Origin: JAUXFK01 sp034189035
Lineage (GTDB): Bacteria; Desulfobacterota; UBA8473
Reading direction: 5' to 3'
Length of the DNA: 25,611 nt
Assembly: GCA_034189035.1 (NCBI GenBank)
Contig: JAXHVA010000060.1
Coordinates: 1 to 25,611, forward strand
In this document: piece after piece, positions 8,142-15,519 of the stretch
How the letters are laid out: every line of letters begins with the position of its first letter
Position numbering within the stretch: the first letter of the stretch is position 1
Notes under the pieces: generated by a model
What the model was told of the DNA's origin: nothing
Database searches by the model: none
Seen by the model: only the letters and a program-made list of their open reading frames with translations
Translations under genes and position numbers: made by a program

Positions 8142-8672
8142 CTATTCATAGGTTTCACTGATCTTGGTCCTGTTGAGGTCTGCACCTTCTAAATTCGCAT
8201 CTTTGAGGTCTGCATTGTATAAGTTTGCATCTGTAAGATTGGCATTCGAAAGGTTCGCTTTAATGAGGAGGGTCTTCATTAAAATCGATCTACTGAGGTC
8301 AGTCATACTCAGGTTTGCACCGTTCAGGTTTGCCTCTATAAAATTCGCGCCCCTTGAGTTTGCGCCGGTCAGGTCTGCCTCGCTGAGGTTGGCCCTGTAA
8401 AAGTTCGTCTCTATGAGGTTGGCTTCTTTTAGGTTTGTCCCAGTCAGATTCGCATCTATTAGGTTGGCTTTATTGAGGTTTGCACCGCGCAAGTCTGCTC
8501 CACAAAGATTCACCTCTATGAGGAATGCATCTTTTAGATCTATCCTGCAAAGCTCTTGATTGGCAAGGTCTAATCCGCAAAGATCTGGTTTTATCTCTGG
8601 GTTTTCCCTTCTCCACGTGTTCCATGGATCCGGTCCTTGCTTTAGTATATTGACATGTAGCTCATTTGGCAT
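8142..8672 (-). CDS. Pentapeptide-repeat protein
   Basis: The 176 residues consist of a short N-terminal cap followed from about residue 31 by some 25 tandem five-residue units of the A(D/N)LXX type (CGADLRGANLNKANLIDANL is typical). Such repeats fold as a right-handed quadrilateral beta-helix. The cap contains WNTWRRENP, a phrase common to a widespread group of these proteins. One register break occurs near SILMKTLLIKANL. Some members (Qnr, McbG, MfpA) mimic DNA and protect gyrase; most have no known role. Here it probably heads an operon with an ABC exporter, as McbG does with McbEF, which would fit self-protection, but that is inference. The start ATG has an AGAGG ribosome site. Confidence 0.92.
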   Translation of the reverse strand: MPNELHVNILKQGPDPWNTWRRENPEIKPDLCGLDLANQELCRIDLKDAFLIEVNLCGADLRGANLNKANLIDANLTGTNLKEANLIETNFYRANLSEADLTGANSRGANFIEANLNGANLSMTDLSRSILMKTLLIKANLSNANLTDANLYNADLKDANLEGADLNRTKISETYE

Positions 8673-8725
8673 AGCTTGACCTCTTTAAGGATATTCTTTT
8701 TATTTTCTCTATCATCTTTGGTGTT

Positions 8726-8780
8726 ACGAAATAGGAAGCTTACAGCAGATTTCAACGACGGTCAGATTTTAAGTAAAACT
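8726..8780 (+). repeat. Degenerate half copy of the dispersed palindromic repeat
   Basis: The stretch starting ACGAAATAGGAAGCTTACAG aligns by eye to 25521-25573 (ATGAAATAGAAAACTATCAG and following), including the GATTTTAA core near its end. It lies between the pentapeptide gene and the unknown gene at 8810-9226, separating those two transcription units. Similarity is clear but imperfect, and no opposing arm is obvious. Confidence 0.45.
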
Positions 8781-8809
8781 ATCTATTGCCCCGCTATGCG
8801 GAGCGCCAA

Positions 8810-9226
8810 TCAAAAGATATCAAGACGGATCTTTTGCATTAAATTTCGTTGTATATTCTTTAAGATCAGCCTGGTCCTCCCTCGTATTACTCTGGTCAAC
8901 AGGTGTATCCTGCCGTTTTTATCTTTGAGGATAAATATATCGTCTTCCAATTTTCTCTTTTCTCTACAGTTTAGTAGATAAACATTTTGAGATAGATCCA
9001 ATTGTATAATGCTTGGATCGCCTTCTATGACATTTTCCAAAGAGATTTCAACCATTCCTATTGCGGTTCGCCAGTTTATCCCATCTTCTGTTTCTGATAC
9101 AAAGACATTATAATAAAACTTCTCCATTGACTGTTGCGAAAGTGAATGCCTGATAGAAAGGACAATCTCAACATCCGGAAAGGTTTTATCCTCCTGCTTT
9201 TCGTCTTTTGCTACCCGCACTTTCAT
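8810..9226 (-). CDS. Hypothetical protein, 138 residues
   Basis: I do not recognise this protein. It is soluble and charged, with no signal peptide or membrane segment. The N-terminal half (EIVLSIRHSLSQQSMEKFYY, then a GINWRTAIGMVEISLENV segment) looks like alternating beta strands, and the C-terminal 40 residues are strongly basic. The start ATG has an AAGGACG ribosome site and lies 32 bases after the yggS stop, so it is probably co-transcribed with yggS. Its composition and spacing support a real gene; function is unknown. Confidence 0.6.
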   Translation of the reverse strand: MKVRVAKDEKQEDKTFPDVEIVLSIRHSLSQQSMEKFYYNVFVSETEDGINWRTAIGMVEISLENVIEGDPSIIQLDLSQNVYLLNCREKRKLEDDIFILKDKNGRIHLLTRVIRGRTRLILKNIQRNLMQKIRLDIF

Positions 9227-9258
9227 AATACGTCCTTACTCAACTCAAAAATCGGTCA

Positions 9259-9951
9259 TCAACCTCTCTCTCCGAATATGGCTGTTCCTACCCTAACGAT
9301 AGTGGCGCCTTCCTCAATAGCTACATCAAAGTCATTTGACATCCCCATGGATAACTCCTTTATGGAGGTATTCTCAACCCCTCTTCTCACAATCTCCTCA
9401 CTGAGTTTTCTCAATGACCTAAAGTACGGCCGGACTCTTTGTGGATCGAGCAGATAGGGGGGGATTGTCATAAGGCCTTCGATACGTATATTTTCCAACT
9501 TGCTAATCTCCGATATGAGGGAAACGGCATTTTTGCTTTCAATACCGGATTTTGAATCTTCTTCAGAGATGTTTACCTGAACCAGTATACGGATAACCTT
9601 GTCCAACTTTTTTGCCTTCTTATGAATCTCTTGTGCCAGGTGTAACCTGTCTACTGATTGTATGAGATCGAAGAGTGCGATTGCCTGTTTTACCTTATTG
9701 GTCTGGAGATGACCTATCATGTGCCATTGAACGCTTTCTCCTATCTCTTCTATCTTTGTTTTTGCCTCCTGAAGATAGTTTTCACCTAGGATGGTTACAC
9801 CTGCAGATATAGCCTTTTTGATCTTTTCAACCCTAACCATCTTCGAGACAGCCACAAGCGTAATATCATCAGGGCTTCTACCGGATTTAATCGCGGCTTT
9901 CTCGATCCTTTCTCTTACCCGCAGTAAGTTATCAATGACGCTGTGTTCCAA
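9259..9951 (-). CDS. yggS: YggS/PROSC-family PLP-binding protein
   Basis: This is the pyridoxal-phosphate homeostasis protein, a single-domain TIM barrel that carries PLP on one lysine and has no established catalysis. Landmarks in order: ITLVAVSKMV with Lys37, ILGENYLQEAKTK, WHMIGHLQTNK, LVQVNISEEDSKSG, IEGLMTIPP, LSMGMSNDFDVAIEEGATIV and RVGTAIFG. I place the start at TTG 9949-9951, which gives 230 residues and puts the PLP lysine at 37, almost exactly as in E. coli (36). An ATG-initiated frame extends 40 residues further to 10071, but that part has no family resemblance and overlaps a repeat. A GGGGA ribosome-like site sits close before the TTG. The gene is near proC, a frequent partner, but separated from it by maf, fxsA and repeats. 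Confidence 0.93.
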   Translation of the reverse strand: MEHSVIDNLLRVRERIEKAAIKSGRSPDDITLVAVSKMVRVEKIKKAISAGVTILGENYLQEAKTKIEEIGESVQWHMIGHLQTNKVKQAIALFDLIQSVDRLHLAQEIHKKAKKLDKVIRILVQVNISEEDSKSGIESKNAVSLISEISKLENIRIEGLMTIPPYLLDPQRVRPYFRSLRKLSEEIVRRGVENTSIKELSMGMSNDFDVAIEEGATIVRVGTAIFGERG

Positions 9952-10036
9952 TCTTTCCCCATGTGTAAAGTGTTTGTAATCCAAGAAATTTTTTAATGAA
10001 TATTGACTTTCCTCTATAAAAAACAGGCCACAGGAA

Positions 10037-10170
10037 AGGCGGTTACATGGTAATGCGTGCAGCTTCTTCAAGTACTGTTGTGAGCGTTAAGAAAGGAGAA
10101 AAGGCAAGATACGAGTTTTGCACGGGTTATAATTTGGTCGCCTTTGCTGAGTTTACTCAATAGCCATTAT
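10037..10170 (+). repeat. Copy of the dispersed palindromic repeat (diverged)
   Basis: The ends AGGCGGTTAC... and ...GGTCGCCT form a weak terminal inverted repeat. The interior shares a run like GAGCGTTAAGAAAGG with the copies at 10182-10448 and 12429-12588. Its right end, from GCACGGGTTATAATTTGG to AGCCATTA, is a direct repeat of 12931-12979. It lies just upstream of yggS and within the unlikely upstream extension of that ORF. Confidence 0.55.
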
Positions 10171-10181
10171 ATTTTCAATTC

Positions 10182-10448
10182 GTAACAGTTTAGCTTTTTG
10201 AAAAGAGACGCTTCAACGAAATTAAATTTTAATCCGTGTAAACTCCCATCCAAGTGAGCGTAAAGAAAGAACAGTATATCACCATTCAATTCAGTAGATC
10301 CATTAATAACTATTTCAGACATTAAATGTGAGCTTATCCCCCTGTTCTTTCTTAACTCACTTTGACGCTCAGATAACACACGCATTAAAATTTGCCCATC
10401 GCTTCTTGCTTGATGATAACTTTCTATTTCATAGCGCTAAACTGTTAC
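10182..10448 (+). repeat. Largest copy of the dispersed palindromic repeat, with matching ends
   Basis: Both ends carry GTAACAGTTTAGC in inverted orientation (10182-10194 and 10436-10448). Behind each end comes a variable 25-50 bases, an AAATTTTAAT core and a CGTGT. Further inside are matching runs (AGTGAGCGTAAAGAAAGAAC on the left; TTCTTTCTTAACTCACTTTG on the right), so the whole 267-bp unit is an imperfect palindrome. A 72-residue minus-strand frame (10167-10385) spans part of it but looks incidental. The unit separates maf from yggS. Form and size suggest a MITE-like non-autonomous element. Confidence 0.75.
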
Positions 10449-10501
10449 TTCAATTCAAAAAATGCTCTTCTATCGTATGGCTTTAGCCTATTGAGAAATG
10501 C

Positions 10502-11101
10502 TCAATTCTGTTGAAGGTGAGGGGGCTCAAAGAGTTTTACCGCACCTACTCGGCTTAAAGCCTCTATCAGCTCACAAATGGGCAGGCCAACCACATTGGT
10601 ATACGATCCTTTTATCTCTTTGACCATAAAAGCTCCAATCCCTTGAATTGCGTAAGCTCCCGCCTTATCAAAGGGTTCTTTGGTTCGGATATACCCCCTG
10701 ATATCTTCATTCGAAAGGTCCTTAATCGTAACGCGAGTCTCTACATATTCTGTAATAGATTTCCTTGTATTGGCATTGAAGATACAAAAACCCGTTATTA
10801 CTCGATGCTCTTTACCACTGAGCTTCATCAGCATTTGACAGGCTCTTTGTTCATGGACAGGTTTTCCCAGAATCTCACCACCTACTATAACAATTGTATC
10901 CGCTGCAATTATCCACGAGTCTTTTGTCTTATTTCCAACATCTAAGGCCTTCTCCTCGGCTAAACGCAAAACGTGTGCAATCGGATTTTCCCCTTTTCTG
11001 ATACATTCTTTTGCTTGGCTTGGGATTACCTCAAACCGAAGTCCAAGCTGCTTCATTAAATATCTCCTCCTTGGAGAAGAAGAAGCCAGTATGAGTTTCA
11101 T
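10502..11101 (-). CDS. maf: Maf-family nucleoside triphosphate pyrophosphatase
   Basis: Maf proteins hydrolyse non-canonical or excess nucleoside triphosphates to monophosphates and pyrophosphate, and affect septation when overproduced. This 199-residue protein has the family hallmarks: N-terminal LILASSSPRRR (6-13 bind phosphates), WIIAADTIVIV with Asp68, GEILGKP with Lys80, and EPFDKAGAYAIQGIGAF followed by IKGSYTNVVGLP. The (D)KAGAYAIQG form is that of the YhdE subfamily, which prefers dTTP and UTP. It lies 57 bases after fxsA on the same strand and is probably the last gene of proC-fxsA-maf, as a repeat follows it. Confidence 0.95.
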   Translation of the reverse strand: MKLILASSSPRRRYLMKQLGLRFEVIPSQAKECIRKGENPIAHVLRLAEEKALDVGNKTKDSWIIAADTIVIVGGEILGKPVHEQRACQMLMKLSGKEHRVITGFCIFNANTRKSITEYVETRVTIKDLSNEDIRGYIRTKEPFDKAGAYAIQGIGAFMVKEIKGSYTNVVGLPICELIEALSRVGAVKLFEPPHLQQN

Positions 11102-11158
11102 TCCTATCCCTTATTTTTATATGTCGCTCAAAGGAATTTTATCTGTGGAGCAGCTCCT

Positions 11159-11545
11159 TTAATAAGGAACGATCCGATTTTGTTTGATCCATTGACCAAA
11201 CTTGTATCTCAGCCAGCGTTTAATATAGAGCCTTGTTGTGGGTATCAGGATGATAATTCCTGCGATGTCTGTCAGGAAACCTGGGGTAAGTAAGACAGCT
11301 CCTGCAATAAAGATAAGCATTGCATCGATCATCTCTTGTGCAGGTAATCCTCCTTGGTTTAAAATGCTCCTTATTCTGGTCATTGTCTTTATGCCCTGAA
11401 GTTTAGCCAGGTAAGCGCCTAAAAATCCCGTTAAAAGCACGACCAGGATCGTAGTAAATGCCCCGAGATATCCCCCTATCTTAATCAGGAGGTAGAGTTC
11501 CACAAAAGGGATTATTGTAAACGCTAAAAAGAGCTTCAAGAACAT
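11159..11545 (-). CDS. fxsA: FxsA-family inner-membrane protein
   Basis: The 128-residue protein matches FxsA, a small cytoplasmic-membrane protein whose E. coli overproduction relieves F-plasmid exclusion of phage T7; its normal role is unknown. The family features are a start of the form FLAFTIIPFVELYLLIKIG, a second membrane segment with LLTGFLGAYLAKLQG, and a third, LLTPGFLTDIAGIIILIPTT, after a short cytoplasmic helix. The C-terminal tail is basic. The start ATG has an AAGGAA site about 10 bases upstream and is 29 bases beyond the proC stop. Confidence 0.92.
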   Translation of the reverse strand: MFLKLFLAFTIIPFVELYLLIKIGGYLGAFTTILVVLLTGFLGAYLAKLQGIKTMTRIRSILNQGGLPAQEMIDAMLIFIAGAVLLTPGFLTDIAGIIILIPTTRLYIKRWLRYKFGQWIKQNRIVPY

Positions 11546-11574
11546 CGTCGGTTATGGTTCCTTGTTTTGATTGT

Positions 11575-12393
11575 TTACACTTCTCTTGCTAATTCCCTTG
11601 ACCTTTTTGTTGCCGCTTCAATCGCATCCAGGATAACTGCCCGAATATTGCCTGCCTCCATAACACGCAAACCCGCAATTGTCGTCCCCCCCGGGGAGGT
11701 AACCCTGTCTTTCAATACAGCTGGATGCTCACCTGTTTCAAGGAGCATCTTCGTTGCGCCTAAGACTGTCTGAACAGCGAGAGTTCGAGCGGTATCTCTG
11801 TCCAGACCTATATTGACTCCTGCATCGATGAGGGCATCAATAAATAAGAAGACATAGGCCGGTCCACTTCCACTGAGCCCGGTTACAGCATCCATATGTT
11901 TTTCATCAATTACTACTGTTTTCCCTAATACATCGAATATATTCCTTGTAATATTCAGGTCGTCTTTCGTTGCATTGGATCCGGGAGAGACTGCAGCAGC
12001 CCCTTCTCCAATCAATGCTGGGGTATTCGGCATCACCCTGATAACACGGCTTTTTCCATTGAGTCCTTTTTCAATATTTGCAAGGGGTACACCTGCTGCA
12101 ATAGATATTATGAGCTTCGATTTATCAACTCCTTGAGCAATCTCTTTTAATATCGCCTTAAAGCTTTGCGGCTTTACTGCCAAAACGACAATATCCACTG
12201 AAGATACAAGCTCACAATTATCAGGGACTGTTTTTATGCCATAAGAATCACTGAACAGACGCCTTCTGTGTTCTTGTATATCTGATGACATGATACTCTT
12301 CGGAGAAAACAGCCCTGCATGTATTGCTCCTTTAACAATGGCCTCAGCCATATTGCCCGATCCAATAAATCCGATCTTTTCATAGGTGTTCAT
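11575..12393 (-). CDS. proC: Pyrroline-5-carboxylate reductase
   Basis: ProC reduces 1-pyrroline-5-carboxylate to proline with NAD(P)H, the final step of proline synthesis. At 272 residues it has the usual length. The N-terminal Rossmann fold starts with IGFIGSGNMAEAI (7-19), followed by VVLAVKPQ, SIAAGVPL and RVMPNTPALIGEGA. The C-terminal dimerisation domain has the signature GLSGSGPAYVFLFIDAL and VTSPGGTTIAGL, with the substrate-binding Ser/Thr cluster intact. The ribosome site is weak. It is the first gene of a minus-strand group proC-fxsA-maf, and a repeat lies 35 bases upstream, so the promoter may lie in or near that repeat. Confidence 0.96.
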   Translation of the reverse strand: MNTYEKIGFIGSGNMAEAIVKGAIHAGLFSPKSIMSSDIQEHRRRLFSDSYGIKTVPDNCELVSSVDIVVLAVKPQSFKAILKEIAQGVDKSKLIISIAAGVPLANIEKGLNGKSRVIRVMPNTPALIGEGAAAVSPGSNATKDDLNITRNIFDVLGKTVVIDEKHMDAVTGLSGSGPAYVFLFIDALIDAGVNIGLDRDTARTLAVQTVLGATKMLLETGEHPAVLKDRVTSPGGTTIAGLRVMEAGNIRAVILDAIEAATKRSRELAREV

Positions 12394-12428
12394 TTCTAAC
12401 CCATCTTATACATCTATTGTACTGTATA

Positions 12429-12588
12429 ATTTTAGCTGTCAGCAAGCTTCGACCACAGTCAAATTTAAATGCGTGCAGTTGTCTGAGTGTATACTCCTAA
12501 GTTAAGAAAGAGAAGGGAGAAAGATATCAGTTTTACACGGATTAAAATTTGACTGCCACTTTTTGCGACTCTTTTTAAAAGCTAAAAT
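12429..12588 (+). repeat. Copy of the dispersed palindromic repeat upstream of proC
   Basis: The ends ATTTTAGCT (12429-12437) and AGCTAAAAT (12580-12588) are inverted. Inside them, ACAGTCAAATTTAAATGCGTG on the left mirrors CACGGATTAAAATTTGACTG on the right. The centre carries GTTAAGAAAGAGAAGGGAG, as in the copies at 10037 and 10182. This gives a 160-bp unit that could fold into a long cruciform or hairpin RNA in the proC leader. Confidence 0.7.
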
Positions 12589-13019
12589 CGTACGGCTTAT
12601 CTATTATAGGCTTACGTTTTGATTAACACATTTTCTTATAATCTGTCAAGGCTAAATCAAGGGCCAGCATTCTGTCTTCTTCTAAAAGGGTAACAGGATA
12701 AAGTGATTCTTAGTATATATATTTACTTCTTCAATTTTGAAGCCTCTCTCAAAAATTGATTGACAGAAAAAATAGAGGTTGATAGCATCTAATAGAAGAT
12801 CTGAGGTTCATTGAAAGACGCTGTTTATTAATTCATAAAGTTTTATTTTGCAAGCATGTTTCTTGCATGTATGCTTCTGGTCATTTACGAAAAAGAAATC
12901 TTGGCGCTCACTACACTGCTCAGATAAGTTGCACACGTTATAGTGTCCGCCTTTGCTGAGTGAAGTCAATAGACATTAAAGAAAAAAAGAAGCCCAGATA
13001 TATAAGAAAATCCTGAGAT
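12589..13019. other. Intergenic divide between minus- and plus-strand halves
   Basis: This is the divergent gap between proC and the CDP-alcohol gene. On the minus strand, joining two frames at 12802-12623 gives a protein-like string (LLLDAINLYFFCQSIFERGF, then LYPVTLLEEDRMLALDLAL and a TAA at 12623). That suggests a remnant of about 60 residues that I cannot identify. A partial repeat copy lies at 12931-12979. No clear promoter stands out. Confidence 0.3.
12931..12979 (+). repeat. Partial repeat copy (right end only)
   Basis: From GCACACGTTATAGTGTCCGC to AGACATTAA this stretch is a direct repeat of 10129-10170, with CGCCTTTGCTGAGT shared in full. No left arm is clear, although 12841-12930 has small hairpins. 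It ends 40 bases before the start of the CDP-alcohol gene. Confidence 0.5.
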
Positions 13020-13673
13020 ATGAATACTCTGCCGGATTCCTGGAAGACCAAGCCAAGTGACCGGTTTGTGCTGAAGTGGATCAAGATACATCTGTCTGCA
13101 CGTATAACTCCTATGCTGGTTGATATTCCCTGGCTGAGGCCCTGGATGATTACGATTGGATCTACTAGCTTGGGGGTAATCGCTGGTATACTCTTCGCAT
13201 TGGGATGGGCCTGGCTGGCAGGTATTGTTGGTGCTTCATCTCAGATCTTGGATGGAGTAGACGGTCAGTTTGCCCGTCTTACAAAAAGGCAGAGTACAGC
13301 CGGTGCTTTTTTGGACTCTGTATTGGATCGATATCCAGATGGTGCAATGGTGATCGGAATGCTTATCTATCTGATCCGCTTGCCTGTCCCTATTTCACTT
13401 TGGCTCCTTCTGATCTTTGGATTCCTGGCTATTTCGGGCAGCAATCTCATCAGCTATTCCAGCGCCAGGGCTGAGAGCTTGGGTATTGACATAGGCAAAC
13501 CGACTTTGGCCAGTAAGGGAACGAGATCATCGGTTATGATTCTGTGTGCGTTGGGTAGCCTGATCTGGCCTTTCATGCCAGTACTTGCCCTTGGTTATCT
13601 TGTTATCCATCCCAATACTGTAGTGATATACCGATTGGTTCGAGCTTTCAGATCATATATAAGAGCACAATAG
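13020..13673 (+). CDS. CDP-alcohol phosphatidyltransferase family protein
   Basis: The 217-residue membrane protein carries the complete family motif D-x2-D-G-x2-A-R-x8-G-x3-D-x3-D: Asp78, Asp81, Gly82, Ala85, Arg86, Gly95, Asp99 and Asp103. The Asp residues bind two metal ions; these enzymes transfer a phospho-alcohol from a CDP-alcohol (or a phosphatidyl group from CDP-diacylglycerol) to an acceptor hydroxyl. Membrane segments are evident around 44-72, 107-125, 127-147 and 175-202. The ribosome site is weak. The following gene, 85 bases on, encodes a nucleotidyltransferase that could supply the activated head group. The acceptor and alcohol are not predictable; inositol-phosphate, glycerol-phosphate and novel head groups all remain possible. 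It is the first gene of the plus-strand half. Confidence 0.88.
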   Translation: MNTLPDSWKTKPSDRFVLKWIKIHLSARITPMLVDIPWLRPWMITIGSTSLGVIAGILFALGWAWLAGIVGASSQILDGVDGQFARLTKRQSTAGAFLDSVLDRYPDGAMVIGMLIYLIRLPVPISLWLLLIFGFLAISGSNLISYSSARAESLGIDIGKPTLASKGTRSSVMILCALGSLIWPFMPVLALGYLVIHPNTVVIYRLVRAFRSYIRAQ

Positions 13674-13758
13674 CTCGGACAACCGTTGACTGTTCAAAAG
13701 GCGATATTTGCTTTTTTATTTTGAATAAAATATGATCTGTATTGCAGAGGAATACCCT

Positions 13759-14316
13759 ATGATAAAGACTGGAGTGATACATGGCCGATTCCAGGTCCTG
13801 CACAATGATCACCTTAAATATCTATTGGCAGGAAAGCAGCGCTGTCAGCATATGGTTATTGGTATCACGAATCCAGACCCTGTGCTTACCACTGATAACC
13901 CTACAGACCTTCAACGAAGTAACCCAATAGCCAACCCTTTGACCTATTTCGAACGCTATACCACGATTCGAAGAGTTCTCATAGATGCAGGGCTATCCCC
14001 CTCGGACTTCTCTGTTGTTCCCTTTCCTATTAATCTACCTGAGCTTTTTAAATACTATGTCCCATTGGATGCCACCTTTTTCCTGACAATCTATGATGAA
14101 TGGGGAAGACAGAAACTCAAGCAGTTTCACAATATGGGGCTTTCAACAGAGGTGCTTTGGGAAAGACCACTCAATGAAAAAGGAATAAGTGGCAATGATG
14201 TACGCAAAAGGATTGCTACAAACAGAGAATGGGAACATCTAGTACCGGAAAGTGCACGAAACCTAATGATAAAATGGGATATACCCGGCCGAATCAAAAG
14301 GCTTCACCAATTATGA
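13759..14316 (+). CDS. Cytidylyl/adenylyltransferase-fold protein (NadM-like)
   Basis: A single-domain nucleotidyltransferase of 185 residues. The N-terminus TGVIHGRFQVLHNDHLKYLL resembles archaeal-type NMN adenylyltransferase (GRFQPxHxGH); the HxGH motif reads HNDH with the two catalytic His at 15 and 18. Near the C-terminus GISGNDVRKRI matches the family ISGTxIR, which holds the nucleotide phosphates. The frame opens at 13732, but the ATG at 13759 has an AGAGGA site and starts directly before the conserved strand, so I prefer it. These enzymes join a nucleotide from ATP or CTP to a phosphorylated substrate. NMN adenylyltransferase is the default label. Beside a CDP-alcohol transferase, a CTP-using enzyme for a phospho-alcohol is equally plausible. 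The Gly-to-Asp change within HxGH is unusual. Confidence 0.8.
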   Translation: MIKTGVIHGRFQVLHNDHLKYLLAGKQRCQHMVIGITNPDPVLTTDNPTDLQRSNPIANPLTYFERYTTIRRVLIDAGLSPSDFSVVPFPINLPELFKYYVPLDATFFLTIYDEWGRQKLKQFHNMGLSTEVLWERPLNEKGISGNDVRKRIATNREWEHLVPESARNLMIKWDIPGRIKRLHQL

Positions 14317-14727
14317 AAGAAGACAACATGCTAATGTAACTTCGCTAAATCTAGGAGACCTTCCCTTTTCCATGCACAAGTTAGTTTCCATCTGTAAAGG
14401 AGCCTTTTCACTCTGCGTTGTATTCTCCTCAAGTTTTCTCCCTTCAAGCAACCCATCCCAATGTACGCCGGGGCATACCTCTTTACGATCTTGATTACAG
14501 AAAAATAAGTCGATTGACATTTCAATAAGTTACCAATAAGATAGATAAAAGAAACGAACATAGATGGCAGAAAGTAGAATATTGTTTTGCTGATATTACC
14601 CACTTTAATTCGTTATTCTAAATATATATTGAGTTTTTTGTCAATAGGAGTGCAGAAAAAGACTTTTCAAACAGATACTTAGCTAGATTGTCCGAAAGCG
14701 TAGCTGTAGTATGAGAAAAGGGAATAA
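14317..14727. other. Intergenic region without a recognised gene
   Basis: Minus-strand frames of 69 and 90 codons overlap here, but neither has a ribosome site or a recognisable motif. The longer one ends in a basic stretch (RRIQRRVKRLLYRWKL). They may be relics of a degraded gene. The last 60 bases lead into the gene at 14728 and include a GAGAAAAGGGAATAA ribosome-site region. No terminator or promoter is clear. Confidence 0.3.
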
Positions 14728-15399
14728 ATGGTAAAGAACATCTCTATGTGGTTTCGTATACTCATCGTCCTTATTGCAGGTTTACTCATTTCCCTGCGAT
14801 TATTTACTGCCCCGAACTGTATATATATGAATGGTGTGAAAATGAAATATACACAATTTGTGGAAACAACATGGAAATCCTACCTATACGAACAAGCCAA
14901 AGAATGGCGTGAAGGTATACTTCTGGAAAAAACATTTCACGAACAGCCTCTGGAAGTTCGGACGGGTGTAGCAAATAACTTCTTCTTACGAGAGATCGCA
15001 ATCAAAGAAGGTGTAGCGAGTCAGCCTCAAAAGATAAAAGAGGCTTTCAGAAAATACATAGAAGATTCGGCAAAGGTAATGGATATATATTCGTTTCTGT
15101 TATTGTTCCCAGAATATGATGATTTGCCGGATGATGAAATAAGGGGAAAGATGTATAATCAGTACTATAATAAGGATATGTCGATCCAGGATTTTAATGA
15201 TAGCCTTCTGAATAAGGGTGATAAGGACAATGTTATTGAGAATGTTAAAATACCCGGTCCCCACTATAAAATGTTGCCTTCAAAAGACTTAGCTATTTTG
15301 TTTAGCCATACATTAGGCATTGTTGTGGCCGCTGTTGCCTTTTATTTCATCTTACTGATTGTTGAAGGAAGAGAGACAAAGGACTCTTCAAAACCGTAA
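14728..15399 (+). CDS. Hypothetical protein with N- and C-terminal membrane segments
   Basis: I do not recognise this 223-residue protein. A hydrophobic segment at about 8-26 (WFRILIVLIAGLLISLRLF) and another at about 189-211 (LAILFSHTLGIVVAAVAFYF) bracket a mostly helical, charged domain of some 160 residues rich in Glu, Lys and Tyr. That layout gives two membrane anchors with the central domain probably in the periplasm, and a short charged tail in the cytoplasm. The layout is superficially like chain-length or Wzz-type proteins, but the Wzz proline motif is absent. The middle (LLEKTFHEQPLEVRTGVANN...) faintly recalls SurA/PpiC-type helical segments. It precedes the polysaccharide cluster on the same strand, so an accessory role in export is possible. 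Confidence 0.7.
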   Translation: MVKNISMWFRILIVLIAGLLISLRLFTAPNCIYMNGVKMKYTQFVETTWKSYLYEQAKEWREGILLEKTFHEQPLEVRTGVANNFFLREIAIKEGVASQPQKIKEAFRKYIEDSAKVMDIYSFLLLFPEYDDLPDDEIRGKMYNQYYNKDMSIQDFNDSLLNKGDKDNVIENVKIPGPHYKMLPSKDLAILFSHTLGIVVAAVAFYFILLIVEGRETKDSSKP

Positions 15400-15519
15400 T
15401 GCCTCTATTTTATAAAAAAACAATATAACAAAGTCGTGTAAAACTATAATGTTACATAAAAATATGAAATTGATATTTTTCTTTATTCTATGCAGGAATT
15501 ATGATATGAATATACCCTT

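Noticed and set aside
8142..8672. Tandem nucleotide repeats in the pentapeptide gene as a microsatellite
   Set aside because: The periodicity follows the five-residue protein repeat and codon use varies, so it reflects the protein fold and not a DNA-level tandem repeat.
10167..10385. 72-residue minus-strand ORF inside the largest repeat copy
   Set aside because: It is contained almost entirely in a palindromic repeat whose other copies have no matching frame, and no ribosome site precedes it.
10037..12588. Repeat copies as a CRISPR array
   Set aside because: Copies are irregularly spaced, differ in length, are palindromic and lack uniform spacers; no cas genes are present.
14331..14603. 90-residue minus-strand ORF between the nucleotidyltransferase and the membrane protein
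   Set aside because: No ribosome site or family motif; may be a relic but cannot be supported as a gene.
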